A stretch of DNA of 9,521 bases, taken from Clostridiales bacterium (lineage in GTDB: Bacteria; Bacillota; Clostridia; Oscillospirales; Oscillospiraceae). A program made the translations under genes and the position numbers. The notes under the pieces were generated by a model. That model was not told the origin of the DNA. It was given only the letters and a program-made list of their open reading frames with translations, and searched no databases. Location of the stretch: NCBI GenBank assembly GCA_012728025.1, contig JAAYFX010000013.1, positions 1-9,521 of the forward strand, in the 5' to 3' direction. Shown here one piece after another: positions 1-7,635 of the stretch (the stretch's first letter is position 1; every line of letters begins with the position of its first letter).

Positions 1-51
1 GCTAAGCCCTATTTGGGCAAAAAATATTTATTATAAAAGTATCTTAATGAC

Positions 52-1470
52 CTAGTCAAAAAGAGAGGAATACACCTCAACATACCGCTTTGCTGACCTT
101 TCCCAGCCAAGCTCTTGAGTCATACAGCCCTTCATAAGAAGCTGCCATTGGGGCTTATCCTCGTATATTTCCAAGGCATAGCCTATGGTGCCAAGCATAT
201 CATAGGCGTCGTAATTATCAAATCTAAAGCCGTTTGAACCCTCTGCCGGATAGGGTATAACAGTATCCCTGAGGCCCCCTGCCGAGCGCACAATTGGTAC
301 TGTGCCATAGCGCATGGCTATAAGCTGGGACAGACCGCAAGGCTCGCTTTTTGAGGGCATGAGCAGCATATCGGCTCCGGCATACATAAGGCTTGCCATT
401 TTTTCCGAATACATAATATTGGCGGAGACACGCCTAGGGTATCTATCCCCAGCAGAGCGGAAGAAGTCCTCAAAGCTTTGGTCACCTGTGCCTAAAATGG
501 CAAGGCGGGCACCTTTTGCAATAATATCGTCCAGCACATGGGCAACAAGGTCAAAGCCCTTATGCTCAACAAGCCTTGAGACACAGGCGATTATGGGGCT
601 GCCATCATCCTCATCAAAGCTAAGCATGGCACAAAGCTGCCTTTTACACTCGGCCTTGCCGGAAGTGTCTCCGGCGCTGAAATTGCAAGGCAGGGCCTTA
701 TCTGTTTCGGGGTTATAGCGGCAGGTATCAAGGCCGTTTATGATGCCAGTAAGCTTATGGGAGTTTTGAGATATAACCTCGTGGAGACCGTGGGCATAAA
801 AGGGATAGCGCAGCTCCTCGGCATAGTTGGGGCTAACGGTTGTAACATAATCGGCAAAATAAATTGCGCCCTTCATAAGGTTTACCCCATCGTCATAGCG
901 AAGAAGGCCCTCCTCGTAGAGGTTTTTCGGCAGGCCGAAAACATCATCGGCGGTGTGGAAAGAAAAGCTCCCCTGATATTCTATGTTGTGGATGGTGTAA
1001 ACGGTTTTTATCCCTCTGTAAAAACCCGCCGGCTCAAGGTTTAAGTAAATGGGGACAAGAGCCGTCTGCCAGTCGTTACAGTTTATAAGGTCAGGGCGAA
1101 AGTTCAAAAGAGGAAGTACGGTTACGATAGCCTTTGAGAAAAAGGCAAAGCGCTCCCCATCGTCCATACAGCCGTAAATCTTGTCACGTTTAAAGTAATA
1201 TTCGCTGTCGATAAAATAGAAGGTAACTCCCTCATGCTCAAGGCTAAAAAGCCCGCAATATTGATGGCGCCAGCCCAAATCCACATAGGTATAAAAAAGA
1301 AACTCCATCTTGCTCCTATATTCGTCTTTTATGGCAGAATAAAGGGGCAAAATAACTCTTGTGTCTGTTCCGGCAAGTTTTAAAGCAGCCGGAAGAGAGC
1401 CTGCAACATCGGCAAGCCCGCCGGTTTTAACAAAGGGGGCGGCCTCGCTTACGGCAAATAGAACATTCAT
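52..1470 (-). CDS. glgA: Glycogen synthase (ADP-glucose:alpha-1,4-glucan glucosyltransferase, GT5)
   Basis: This cytoplasmic enzyme transfers glucose from ADP-glucose to the non-reducing end of an alpha-1,4-glucan. The 472-residue product has the usual bacterial GlgA length. Seen: the N-terminal ADP-glucose motif KTGGLADVAG with Lys15, NDWQTALVP in the first Rossmann lobe, SRLVEHKG (Arg299 and Lys304) and SEPCGL (Glu376) in the second. These align with the E. coli GlgA residues Lys15, Arg300, Lys305 and Glu377, so an active enzyme is expected. The frame stays open upstream to a TTG at 1509, but I chose the ATG at 1470 because it has AGGAGG six bases upstream and begins MNVLFAVSEAAPF, the family N-terminus. 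It is the last gene of the glgBCDA cluster, 58 nt after glgD. No convincing terminator is visible in the 51 nt left before the window edge. The identification is very secure. Confidence 0.97.
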   Translation of the reverse strand: MNVLFAVSEAAPFVKTGGLADVAGSLPAALKLAGTDTRVILPLYSAIKDEYRSKMEFLFYTYVDLGWRHQYCGLFSLEHEGVTFYFIDSEYYFKRDKIYGCMDDGERFAFFSKAIVTVLPLLNFRPDLINCNDWQTALVPIYLNLEPAGFYRGIKTVYTIHNIEYQGSFSFHTADDVFGLPKNLYEEGLLRYDDGVNLMKGAIYFADYVTTVSPNYAEELRYPFYAHGLHEVISQNSHKLTGIINGLDTCRYNPETDKALPCNFSAGDTSGKAECKRQLCAMLSFDEDDGSPIIACVSRLVEHKGFDLVAHVLDDIIAKGARLAILGTGDQSFEDFFRSAGDRYPRRVSANIMYSEKMASLMYAGADMLLMPSKSEPCGLSQLIAMRYGTVPIVRSAGGLRDTVIPYPAEGSNGFRFDNYDAYDMLGTIGYALEIYEDKPQWQLLMKGCMTQELGWERSAKRYVEVYSSLFD

Positions 1471-1476
1471 AAAAGA

Positions 1477-1482
1477 CCTCCT
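1477..1482 (-). promoter_or_regulatory. Strong Shine-Dalgarno site that fixes the glgA start
   Basis: The minus strand reads AGGAGG, then six bases, then ATG at 1470. This perfect site is why the 13-residue N-terminal extension from the TTG at 1509 is rejected. Confidence 0.85.
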
Positions 1483-1528
1483 GTAATGGGAGAGATTGAG
1501 TATGCTCAAATCTTTATTGCTTTTAATG

Positions 1529-2641
1529 TCAGATTATTTTTCCTTTTGGAACGGTTATGGGCAGCTTACTGCTCCCCGTAAGGACAAGGCCGGCGGAAAA
1601 AACCGTTTCCTTATCGGAAATAACACATTCTAAAGAGGCATTTTCCCCGATTATCGCATCCTGCATAATAATGCAGTTTTTCAGTGTTGCCCCCTGTTTT
1701 ACCCGCACCCCACGGAACACAATGCAGTTTTCAAGCTTGCCTTCAATGTAGCAACCGTCTGCTATAAGGCAGTTTCTTACACGAGCTTCTTTTGCATAGT
1801 AAGTGGAAACCGAGGACCTTCCCTTAGTGTAAACCGGACGGTTTTTAGGGAAAAGCTCACTTTTAAGGCTTTGAGTAAGCATATCCATGCTGGCGCTGTA
1901 ATAATCGGTAATGGAGGCAATTTGGGCGCAGTAGCCTGTGTGACGGTAAAGCCCTATTGTGCCGCCGTTTTCAAGATAGTGAGCCAGAGCATCTCTGTGA
2001 AAGTGGATTTTTCCATTTGCCCTGCACCAATCGATAAGACTAATAAGCACAGATTTGCGGATAATATAAACCTCCATGGAGGAAAGACCCTCCTGCCCAT
2101 AGGGAGCAAAAACCATCTGATTTGAGCGGGAGTTTTCACCACTTAAAAAACAAAAGCCGGAAGTGCAGTTATTCACCTTTTCAGCGCAGACTGCCGTAAT
2201 TACGGAATCTGAGGAGACATGGCTGCGGAAGGCCTCTTTAAGGTCAAGGTTTACAGCAAGGTCGCTGCGGTAAAGAACGATGTTATCCTGCCTTATATCC
2301 GCAATATAGCTGCGGATGGCGTAAAGGGCCGACATACAGCCGTTGTATCTGCCGAAGCTGCTGTCGTGAAGGCCGTAGGGGGGGAGAAGGCTTAAGCCGC
2401 CGCTGCCGCGGCTTAAGTCCCAGTCCTTTCCACCCTCAAGATGGTCTAAAAGGGACTGGTAATTGTTTTGCATAATAACCCCAACGTCCCGCACACCTGC
2501 ATTGGTCATGGCAGATAAGGCGAAATCTATAAGGCGGTAGCGGGAGCAAAAGGGCAAAGAGGCACTGGTGCGGTGAACCACAAGCTCGTTTAAGGCAGGG
2601 TCACTGTGATAAGCATAGATAATACCGTGAAGGTCAATCAT
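1529..2641 (-). CDS. glgD: GlgD, non-canonical second subunit of ADP-glucose pyrophosphorylase
   Basis: GlgD is a GlgC paralogue found in Bacillota, thought to pair with GlgC and tune it rather than catalyse well by itself. This 370-residue protein keeps the nucleotidyltransferase fold signature (YRLIDFALSAMTNAGVRDVGV, compare GlgC YRIIDFPLSNCANSGVDVVGV) and a C-terminal left-handed beta-helix (roughly residues 285-350). The Gly-rich GGxGxRL nucleotide loop present in GlgC is replaced by a stretch around residues 9-20 with no Gly pair (YAYHSDPALNEL). The catalytic SGD triplet becomes RSD (Asp127 kept), and the FVEKP substrate loop is missing. This is the expected pattern for GlgD, so it is not a broken glgC. 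Its ATG overlaps the glgC stop as ATGA, which suggests coupled translation and roughly equal subunit amounts. The start has a good ribosome site inside the end of glgC. Confidence 0.95.
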   Translation of the reverse strand: MIDLHGIIYAYHSDPALNELVVHRTSASLPFCSRYRLIDFALSAMTNAGVRDVGVIMQNNYQSLLDHLEGGKDWDLSRGSGGLSLLPPYGLHDSSFGRYNGCMSALYAIRSYIADIRQDNIVLYRSDLAVNLDLKEAFRSHVSSDSVITAVCAEKVNNCTSGFCFLSGENSRSNQMVFAPYGQEGLSSMEVYIIRKSVLISLIDWCRANGKIHFHRDALAHYLENGGTIGLYRHTGYCAQIASITDYYSASMDMLTQSLKSELFPKNRPVYTKGRSSVSTYYAKEARVRNCLIADGCYIEGKLENCIVFRGVRVKQGATLKNCIIMQDAIIGENASLECVISDKETVFSAGLVLTGSSKLPITVPKGKII

Positions 2642-3837
2642 TTCTTTACCTCCCTGTTTGAATATATCATTGCTCCGGGGCTGACTATGGTGCCATCGGG
2701 AATATGGGAGTCAGGCCGGCAGGTGGTGATGCCCCAGCTATCCTCGCCATTTGGAGGGCTGCCAACAACGGCACCGCTGCCCACCCTTGCGTTTTCGCCT
2801 ATGATGGCATATTGCACCACAGCACCCATTTCGATGACACAGCCGGGCATAAGTACACTGTTTAACACTGCCGCCCCTTCAAAGACGGTTACACTGTTTC
2901 CCAAAACGGAGTTTTGCACCCTGCCTCGCAGGTCGCAGCCCTCGGTGAGTATACTGTTTTCAATAAGGGCATTTTCTCCCACATAGTGAGGGGGCTTTAT
3001 GGGGCTTCGGCTGCGTATGGGCCAAGAGCGGTCATATAGATTTATTAAAGTTGGAGAAAGCATATCCATATTCGCATCCCAAAGGCTTTGCACAGTTCCC
3101 ACATCCCTCCAGTAGCCCGAGAAGCGGTATGGCCAGAGCTTTTCACCGGCAGAGAGCATGGAGGGGATTATATTTTTGCCAAAATCCTTATCTGATGAGG
3201 GGTCGTTTTCGTCGGCAATAAGGTATTCCCGAAGCTTTGCCCATGTGAAAATATAGATGCCCATAGAGGCAAGGTCCGACTCTGGAACCTTGGGCTTTTC
3301 AACAAACTTGCTTATATAGCCCTCCTCGCCCACCTCCATAATACCGAAGCGGGAGGCATCCTCTAATGGTACACGCAAAACGGCTATACTGCAATCGGCC
3401 TTATTTGCCTTGTGTTGGCGCAGCATATCGGAATAGTCCATTTTGTAAATATGGTCGCCGCTTAAAACAAGCACATATTCTGGCTCCCACATTTCGATAA
3501 AGTCGATGTTCTGATAAATTGCATTTGCCGTGCCGGAAAACCATTCACCCTTTGCCCCTGCACTTTGGTATGGGGGCAGGATATAGGCGCCGCCCCGCTG
3601 AAGGTCCAAATCCCAAGGCTGGCCATTTCCGATATAACTGTTTAGATGCAAGGGTTGGTATTGGGTAAGCACCCCTACAACGTCCACGCCGGAATTTGCG
3701 CAGTTACTCAAGGGAAAGTCAATTATGCGGTATTTTCCCCCAAAGGGGATAATGGGTTTTGCGGCCTTATCTGTCAAGGCATGCAGACGCGAGCCTTGAC
3801 CGCCGGCAAGAAGCATTGCGATGCACTCTTTTTTCAT
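2638..3837 (-). CDS. glgC: Glucose-1-phosphate adenylyltransferase (ADP-glucose pyrophosphorylase), catalytic subunit
   Basis: This enzyme makes ADP-glucose and pyrophosphate from ATP and glucose-1-phosphate, the committed and usually allosterically controlled step of bacterial glycogen synthesis. The 399-residue product has all catalytic landmarks: the Gly-rich loop GGQGSRL (residues 12-18) followed by KPIIPFGGKYRIIDF, the metal-binding SGD at 126-128, and FVEKPK with Lys181, equivalent to the glucose-1-phosphate lysine of E. coli GlgC (Lys195). GYWRDVGT lies at 241-248. A left-handed beta-helix of hexapeptide repeats follows from about residue 290. The ATG at 3837 has GGAGG nine bases upstream and gives the normal MKKECIAMLLAGG start. 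It lies 56 nt after glgB and overlaps glgD, its presumed partner. The pyrophosphate it releases must be removed to pull the reaction forward; see hppA at the right edge of the window. Confidence 0.97.
   Translation of the reverse strand: MKKECIAMLLAGGQGSRLHALTDKAAKPIIPFGGKYRIIDFPLSNCANSGVDVVGVLTQYQPLHLNSYIGNGQPWDLDLQRGGAYILPPYQSAGAKGEWFSGTANAIYQNIDFIEMWEPEYVLVLSGDHIYKMDYSDMLRQHKANKADCSIAVLRVPLEDASRFGIMEVGEEGYISKFVEKPKVPESDLASMGIYIFTWAKLREYLIADENDPSSDKDFGKNIIPSMLSAGEKLWPYRFSGYWRDVGTVQSLWDANMDMLSPTLINLYDRSWPIRSRSPIKPPHYVGENALIENSILTEGCDLRGRVQNSVLGNSVTVFEGAAVLNSVLMPGCVIEMGAVVQYAIIGENARVGSGAVVGSPPNGEDSWGITTCRPDSHIPDGTIVSPGAMIYSNREVKK
2648..2655 (-). promoter_or_regulatory. glgD ribosome binding site inside the end of glgC
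   Basis: The minus strand reads AGGGAGGT within the last codons of glgC, followed by seven bases and the ATG of the ATGA overlap. It supports both the glgD start and translational coupling between the two subunits. Confidence 0.8.
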
Positions 3838-3893
3838 AGGCTGGAGCCTCCGTCATATATTTATAGAACTTTAAAGCTTGTTTTATAACCCCT

Positions 3894-5792
3894 TCACTTT
3901 TTGACTTGTGGTGATTTACTGCGGGTTCTGCGCAAAAACACAGCAGAAAGTGGGGGGAGGTCTAAGATAATTGAGTGATTTTGACCAAGATGTGGGGTTT
4001 TATCAGCTTTGAAAAAGCTGCCTTCAACAAGAGAACCTGTGCCTCCGAAGCGCTCTTCGTCGGTGGAAAAAGAGACTCCGTACAGCCCCAAAGCTGTGAC
4101 AGGCAGGCGAAAACCCAAAGCTTCCACACCGGAGAAGTTGCAAATAAAGTAAAGCTCTTTTCCATGTTTGTCCCGCCTAATAAAGGCCAGAAGGTTTCTG
4201 TCCCTCTCGTCAGGGCAAAGCCACATAAAGCCCGAGGGGTCAAAATCTTTTTCCCAGAGGGGGCGGCTGTCCTTATAAAAGCTGTTGGCCTCGGAGAAAA
4301 AGCGGTTTGTAGAAAGTCCCTGCTCCTCCTCTAAAAGCTGCCATGGAAGCTGGCCTTCATAATCCCATTCGCTTTCCTGAGAAAGCTCTGCCCCCATAAA
4401 GAGAAGCTTTTTCCCCGGATGCGCCAGCATATATGCCCAAAGCAACCGCAGGCTAGAGAGCTTTTGCTCCCTTGTTCCCGTAGCCTTAGTCATAACAGAG
4501 CCTTTCATATGGACAACCTCGTCATGGGAGATTGGCAAAACATAGTTTTCGGAAAAGGCGTACATAATTGAAAAGGTCAGGTCATTGTGGCAGTCTTTTC
4601 TAAACAGGGGGTCTGTTTTGATATAGTGGAGGGTATCATTCATCCAGCCCATGTTCCACTTAAGGTTAAAGCCCAGTCCGCCGGAGTAAGAGGGTGCGGT
4701 TACAAGGGGCCAAGCGGTGCTCTCCTCGGCAATCATAAGGATGCTGTCGTCATAGGAAAAGCAGGCTTCGTTAAGCTGCTTTAAAAATGATACGGCACCA
4801 AGATTTTCCCTGCCCCCATGCTCGTTTGGTTTCCACTGGCCGGAGTCTCGGTCATAGTCTAAGTAAAGCATGGAGGCCACAGCGTCCACCCGCAGGCCGT
4901 CAACATGAAACTTTTCCAGCCAGTGAAGGGCAGAGGATATGAGAAAGCTTCTCACCTCGCCCTTGGAATAGTCAAAAATTCTGGTGCCCCAGCTTGGATG
5001 CTCCGCCATCAGGGGGTCATTTTCCTCGTAAAGGCGGCTGCCGTCAAACTCCACAAGCCCATGGGGGTCCTTTGGAAAATGTGCCGGAACCCAGTCCATA
5101 ATAACCCCTATGCCCGCCCTGTGGCAGCGGTCGATAAGGTACATAAGGTCTTTCGGCTCTCCAAAACGGGAGGTGGCGGCAAAATACCCAGTGCATTGAT
5201 AACCCCAAGAGCCGTCGTAGGGGTATTCAGAAAGGGGCATAAACTCAATATGGGTAAAGCCCATGGATAAAACGTAAGGGATAAGCACGTCTGCCATAGT
5301 GCGATAGGTGAAGGGCAGGCCGTTTTCGTCGTGGCGCCATGAGGCAAAATGCAGCTCATAGATGTTTAAGGGGCGATTATACATCTTGTATCTTTTCCGC
5401 CGAGACATCCATGCCTTATCCCCCCAGTCGTAGCCGGAAAGGTCATAAAGCCGAGAGGCGCTCTCCGGCCGAAGCTGGGCATATATTCCGTATGGGTCAG
5501 CCTTCCAAAGAACTTGCCCGTCTCTTGTGCTTATGGCAAACTTGTAGTGTTGGAGGATTTTTGCCTCTGGCACATGGCATTGCCAGATGCCGCCGCTTAT
5601 ATAGCTCATGGGGTTTTTATAAAGCTGCCAGTCGTTCCAGTCTCCAACGACAAAAACCTCCACAGCATTCGGCGCCCAAACACGAAATACGGTGCCGCTA
5701 TCGTCAGGAAAAGCACCAAGAAACTCGCCGGCTCGAATGGCACTGCCTGCCGAAAAACTTTTTATAAACCTGTCTTTTTCCATGGTGTCCAT
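3894..5792 (-). CDS. glgB: 1,4-alpha-glucan (glycogen) branching enzyme, GH13 with N-terminal CBM48
   Basis: The enzyme cuts an alpha-1,4 chain and re-attaches it through an alpha-1,6 bond, giving glycogen its branches. The 632-residue protein has one CBM48 beta-sandwich (about residues 20-115, with VFRVWAPNAVEVFVVGDWNDW). The GH13 barrel starts near NIYELHFASWR (143-153), and a C-terminal all-beta domain follows. The catalytic residues appear intact: nucleophile Asp303 in GLRVDAV, acid/base Glu356 in MIAEEST, and transition-state Asp424 in ISHDEVVH. It is shorter than E. coli GlgB (728) because it lacks the extra N-terminal module, which is common in Gram-positives. The start at 5792 has a partial, stretched Shine-Dalgarno match (AAAGG and GTGAT within 17 bases). 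A second ATG three codons in (5783) has no better site. It is the first gene of the glg cluster and lies 86 nt after pth. Confidence 0.97.
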   Translation of the reverse strand: MDTMEKDRFIKSFSAGSAIRAGEFLGAFPDDSGTVFRVWAPNAVEVFVVGDWNDWQLYKNPMSYISGGIWQCHVPEAKILQHYKFAISTRDGQVLWKADPYGIYAQLRPESASRLYDLSGYDWGDKAWMSRRKRYKMYNRPLNIYELHFASWRHDENGLPFTYRTMADVLIPYVLSMGFTHIEFMPLSEYPYDGSWGYQCTGYFAATSRFGEPKDLMYLIDRCHRAGIGVIMDWVPAHFPKDPHGLVEFDGSRLYEENDPLMAEHPSWGTRIFDYSKGEVRSFLISSALHWLEKFHVDGLRVDAVASMLYLDYDRDSGQWKPNEHGGRENLGAVSFLKQLNEACFSYDDSILMIAEESTAWPLVTAPSYSGGLGFNLKWNMGWMNDTLHYIKTDPLFRKDCHNDLTFSIMYAFSENYVLPISHDEVVHMKGSVMTKATGTREQKLSSLRLLWAYMLAHPGKKLLFMGAELSQESEWDYEGQLPWQLLEEEQGLSTNRFFSEANSFYKDSRPLWEKDFDPSGFMWLCPDERDRNLLAFIRRDKHGKELYFICNFSGVEALGFRLPVTALGLYGVSFSTDEERFGGTGSLVEGSFFKADKTPHLGQNHSIILDLPPLSAVFLRRTRSKSPQVKK

Positions 5793-5852
5793 AGCAAATC
5801 ACAACCTTTATCTAAGCGGGATAAAACGCTTTTTCTTCTTGCCATATTACAA

Positions 5853-5880
5853 GACAGCGGAAGGCTTTACCCCCGCTGTC
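5853..5880 (-). terminator. Hairpin overlapping the pth stop, possible leaky terminator
   Basis: The minus strand has a perfect 8-bp stem GACAGCGG/CCGCTGTC with a 12-base loop. Its upstream arm overlaps the TGA of pth. The downstream bases are TTGTAATAT, a poor U-tract. It could therefore be a leaky terminator or an RNA processing/stability element between prs-pth and glgBCDA. No convincing promoter follows it in the short gap before glgB, which argues for at least some read-through. Confidence 0.5.
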
Positions 5881-6475
5881 AGTTAAAGCTGTTCATAGCC
5901 TTTTCAATGCCGCTTTCTATAATCAGGGCCACAGCGTCTGCCGCCGCCTCACAGGCGGCGGAAACAAGCCTTAGCTCATCACGGGAAAAGCGGCCGATAA
6001 CCCAGTTTATGACTTCTTCCTCTCCTGCATTGGTTTCGGGAGAGCCAATGCCTATCTTGACACGGGGGAAGCTTTCCGTGCCAAGGCAGGCTATAATGCT
6101 TTTAAGACCATTATGGCCGCCGCTTGAGCCTTTTGCCCGAATTCGCAGCTTGCCCACAGGCAGAGCCATATCATCGCAGATGACTATAATGCGCTCCGGA
6201 GGGATTTTATAAAAAGAAGCGGCGGAGGAAACAGAGTTTCCCGAAAGGTTCATATATGTTTGGGGCTTTATAAGCAAGGCCTTTTCCCCGCCCAAAGAGC
6301 AGATGGCAGAAAGAGAGGAAAAGCGAAGGCGGTTTATTTTAAAGCCCTCACGCTTTTCGATTATGTCTGCCGTCATAAAGCCGGCATTGTGGCGGGTGTT
6401 TTCATACTTTGGGCCGGGATTGCCCAAAAATACGATGAGCCATGAAACGCCGCCGCTTTTAGCTTTGAAAAACAT
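5879..6475 (-). CDS. pth: Peptidyl-tRNA hydrolase
   Basis: This essential cytoplasmic esterase releases tRNA from peptidyl-tRNA that drops off stalled ribosomes. The product of 198 residues matches the usual length of about 190-200. Seen: LGNPGPKYENTRHNAGF with Asn19 and catalytic His29, PQTYMNLSG with Asn76, CDDMALPVGK with Asp101, and GGHNGLKSI with Asn122. These correspond to E. coli Pth Asn10, His20, Asn68, Asp93 and Asn114. The common IVGLGNPG motif reads IVFLGNPG here, a substitution outside the catalytic set. The frame continues upstream to 6532, but I chose the ATG at 6475 because AAAGGA lies 11 bases upstream and the MFFKAKSGGV leader before SWLIV looks like clostridial Pth starts I recall. 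It lies downstream of prs, a familiar order in this group, and upstream of glgB. Confidence 0.95.
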   Translation of the reverse strand: MFFKAKSGGVSWLIVFLGNPGPKYENTRHNAGFMTADIIEKREGFKINRLRFSSLSAICSLGGEKALLIKPQTYMNLSGNSVSSAASFYKIPPERIIVICDDMALPVGKLRIRAKGSSGGHNGLKSIIACLGTESFPRVKIGIGSPETNAGEEEVINWVIGRFSRDELRLVSAACEAAADAVALIIESGIEKAMNSFN

Positions 6476-6521
6476 CGCTGTAAAAGTCCTTTCACCGCAA
6501 AAACACAAAAAGCGGCGGCTA

Positions 6522-6552
6522 GACAAAGCCAAGGCCGAAGCTTGGATTTGTC
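6522..6552 (-). promoter_or_regulatory. UUCG-capped hairpin in the pth leader
   Basis: The minus strand forms GACAAA-U-CCAAGC, a UUCG tetraloop, then GC-c-UUGG-c-UUUGUC: about 12 base pairs with one mismatch and one bulged C. Flanking arms CCGCAAAACA (6566-6575) and TGTTTTTGCGG (6495-6505) can close around it, ending just before the pth ribosome site. The pairing is seen in the sequence; a regulatory role is inference. The U-runs after it (TTTTTGTGTTTTT) are not adjacent to the stem, so it is not a standard terminator. Confidence 0.45.
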
Positions 6553-6580
6553 CGTAAAAGCTGCCTGTTTTGCGGCATGT

Positions 6581-6586
6581 AGTATA
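6581..6586 (-). promoter_or_regulatory. Possible -10 element for pth
   Basis: The minus strand reads TATACT in an A/T-rich stretch about 105 bases upstream of the pth ATG and just after the prs stop. No good -35 is present at 16-18 bases (best TTATCT), so this is weak. If used, transcription would begin near 6574, at the foot of the closing stem described for the pth leader. Confidence 0.3.
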
Positions 6587-6610
6587 TTTTAAGTTATACG
6601 ATAAAGATAA

Positions 6611-7570
6611 TCAGTCGAAAAGTGAGGAAATAGAAACTTCTTCATAAACTCTGGCGATTGCTTCCGCAAACAGAGAATCCACAGGAAGATATTTTATCTT
6701 ATCGCACTTTTTGTCTGATGGATAGGGGATGGTGTCCAAAAATATAAGCTCTTTTATGCAGCTTTCATTTATGCGGTCTATGGCCGGACCGGATAAAACC
6801 CCGTGGGTGGCACAGGCATAAACCTCACGGGCACCGCCAATTTCCGTCAGAGCTTTGGCTGCACCGCAAAGACTTCCTGCGGTATCCACCATATCGTCCA
6901 GCAATATGACACATTTGCCTTCAACGTTGCCGATTATGTTCATAACCTCGGAGCTGTTTGCCTTTTCACGGCGCTTATCCACTATGGCAAGACCCAGACC
7001 AAGCTTGTGGGAGAACTTTCTTGCTCTTGCAACGCTGCCCACATCGGGAGAGACCACAATAGCGTCCTCGCAACCATGGGAAAACTTATCGATATAGTAA
7101 TTGGAGAAGATAGGCCCGCCCATTAGATTATCCACAGGAATATCAAAAAAGCCTTGAATTTGAGAAGCATGAAGGTCCATGGTTAGAACCCTGTCGGCGC
7201 CGGCCTTGGTGATAAGGTTGGCAACAAGCTTTGCAGAGATGGGGTCACGGCTTTTTGCCTTCCTGTCCTGCCGCCCATAGCCGAAATAGGGCATAACGGC
7301 TGTTATACGCCCAGCGGAGGCCCTGCGCATGGCGTCTATCATAATCAGCATTTCCATGAGGTTGTTGTTAACGGGACCGCAGGTGGACTGAACTATAAAA
7401 ACATCGGCTCCTCGAACCGGCTCGTTTATTGAAATGGAAATTTCTCCGTCTGAAAAGGCGGTGCAGATAGATTTTCCAAGTTCAATATTAAGCTTCTCAC
7501 AGATGCCGTCGGCAAGCTTGGGATTGGAGTTTCCGGAAAAAACCTTAATCTCCTTACCGTGTGGTATCAA
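6611..7570 (-). CDS. prs: Ribose-phosphate diphosphokinase (PRPP synthetase, class I)
   Basis: It transfers pyrophosphate from ATP to ribose-5-phosphate, giving PRPP for purine, pyrimidine, histidine, tryptophan and NAD synthesis. The 319-residue product matches the usual length of about 315. Seen: SDGEISISI near residue 40, YFGYGRQDRK at 95-104, MDLHASQIQGFFDIP from 131 with catalytic His134, the flexible-loop region VDKRREKANSSEV near 197-209, and the ribose-phosphate loop LLDDMVDTAGSL at 223-234. The last of these usually reads DTAGT; here Thr is replaced by Ser, a conservative change. The start codon is TTG at 7570: GAGGA sits eight bases upstream and the next residues (IPHGKEIKVFSGNSNP) fit the family N-terminus. 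Its promoter faces away from the prfB promoter. It is the first gene of the minus-strand series, 135 nt ahead of pth. Confidence 0.96.
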   Translation of the reverse strand: MIPHGKEIKVFSGNSNPKLADGICEKLNIELGKSICTAFSDGEISISINEPVRGADVFIVQSTCGPVNNNLMEMLIMIDAMRRASAGRITAVMPYFGYGRQDRKAKSRDPISAKLVANLITKAGADRVLTMDLHASQIQGFFDIPVDNLMGGPIFSNYYIDKFSHGCEDAIVVSPDVGSVARARKFSHKLGLGLAIVDKRREKANSSEVMNIIGNVEGKCVILLDDMVDTAGSLCGAAKALTEIGGAREVYACATHGVLSGPAIDRINESCIKELIFLDTIPYPSDKKCDKIKYLPVDSLFAEAIARVYEEVSISSLFD

Positions 7571-7602
7571 AATTATCGTCCTCTTTCTTTGTGTATTTTT
7601 TA

Positions 7603-7618
7603 GGCTGAAAATTCAGCC
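7603..7618 (-). promoter_or_regulatory. Small inverted repeat in the prs leader
   Basis: GGCTGA and TCAGCC are separated by four bases, between the predicted prs transcription start and its ribosome site. It has no U-tract in the direction of transcription, so it is not a terminator. It could be an operator half-site pair or a 5'-UTR stem; the function is unknown. Confidence 0.35.
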
Positions 7619-7635
7619 CATCACTTGTCATATAC

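Noticed and set aside
1..24. Hairpin GCCC-TATTT-GGGC next to a six-base A run, as a glgA terminator
   Set aside because: The stem is only four pairs, and on the minus strand the T run comes before the hairpin rather than after it. The real terminator may lie outside the window.
1471..1509. 13-residue N-terminal extension of GlgA from a TTG
   Set aside because: It would override a perfect AGGAGG-ATG pair and add residues not typical of the family N-terminus.
1529..2641. glgD as a decayed pseudogene copy of glgC
   Set aside because: It has a full open frame, a good ribosome site and the usual GlgD substitutions, so it is a normal second subunit.
3975..4334. Plus-strand open frames antisense to glgB and the other glg genes
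   Set aside because: They are low-complexity mirror frames of conserved coding sequence, with no start signals and no domain resemblance.
5514..6212. A 232-codon plus-strand open frame spanning the glgB 5' end, the gap and pth
   Set aside because: It is antisense to two clear genes, has no recognisable motif or ribosome site, and its sequence is explained as a shadow of their codon use.
6476..6532. 19-residue N-terminal extension of Pth
   Set aside because: The extra residues overlap the leader hairpin, do not resemble Pth, and the ATG at 6475 has its own ribosome site.
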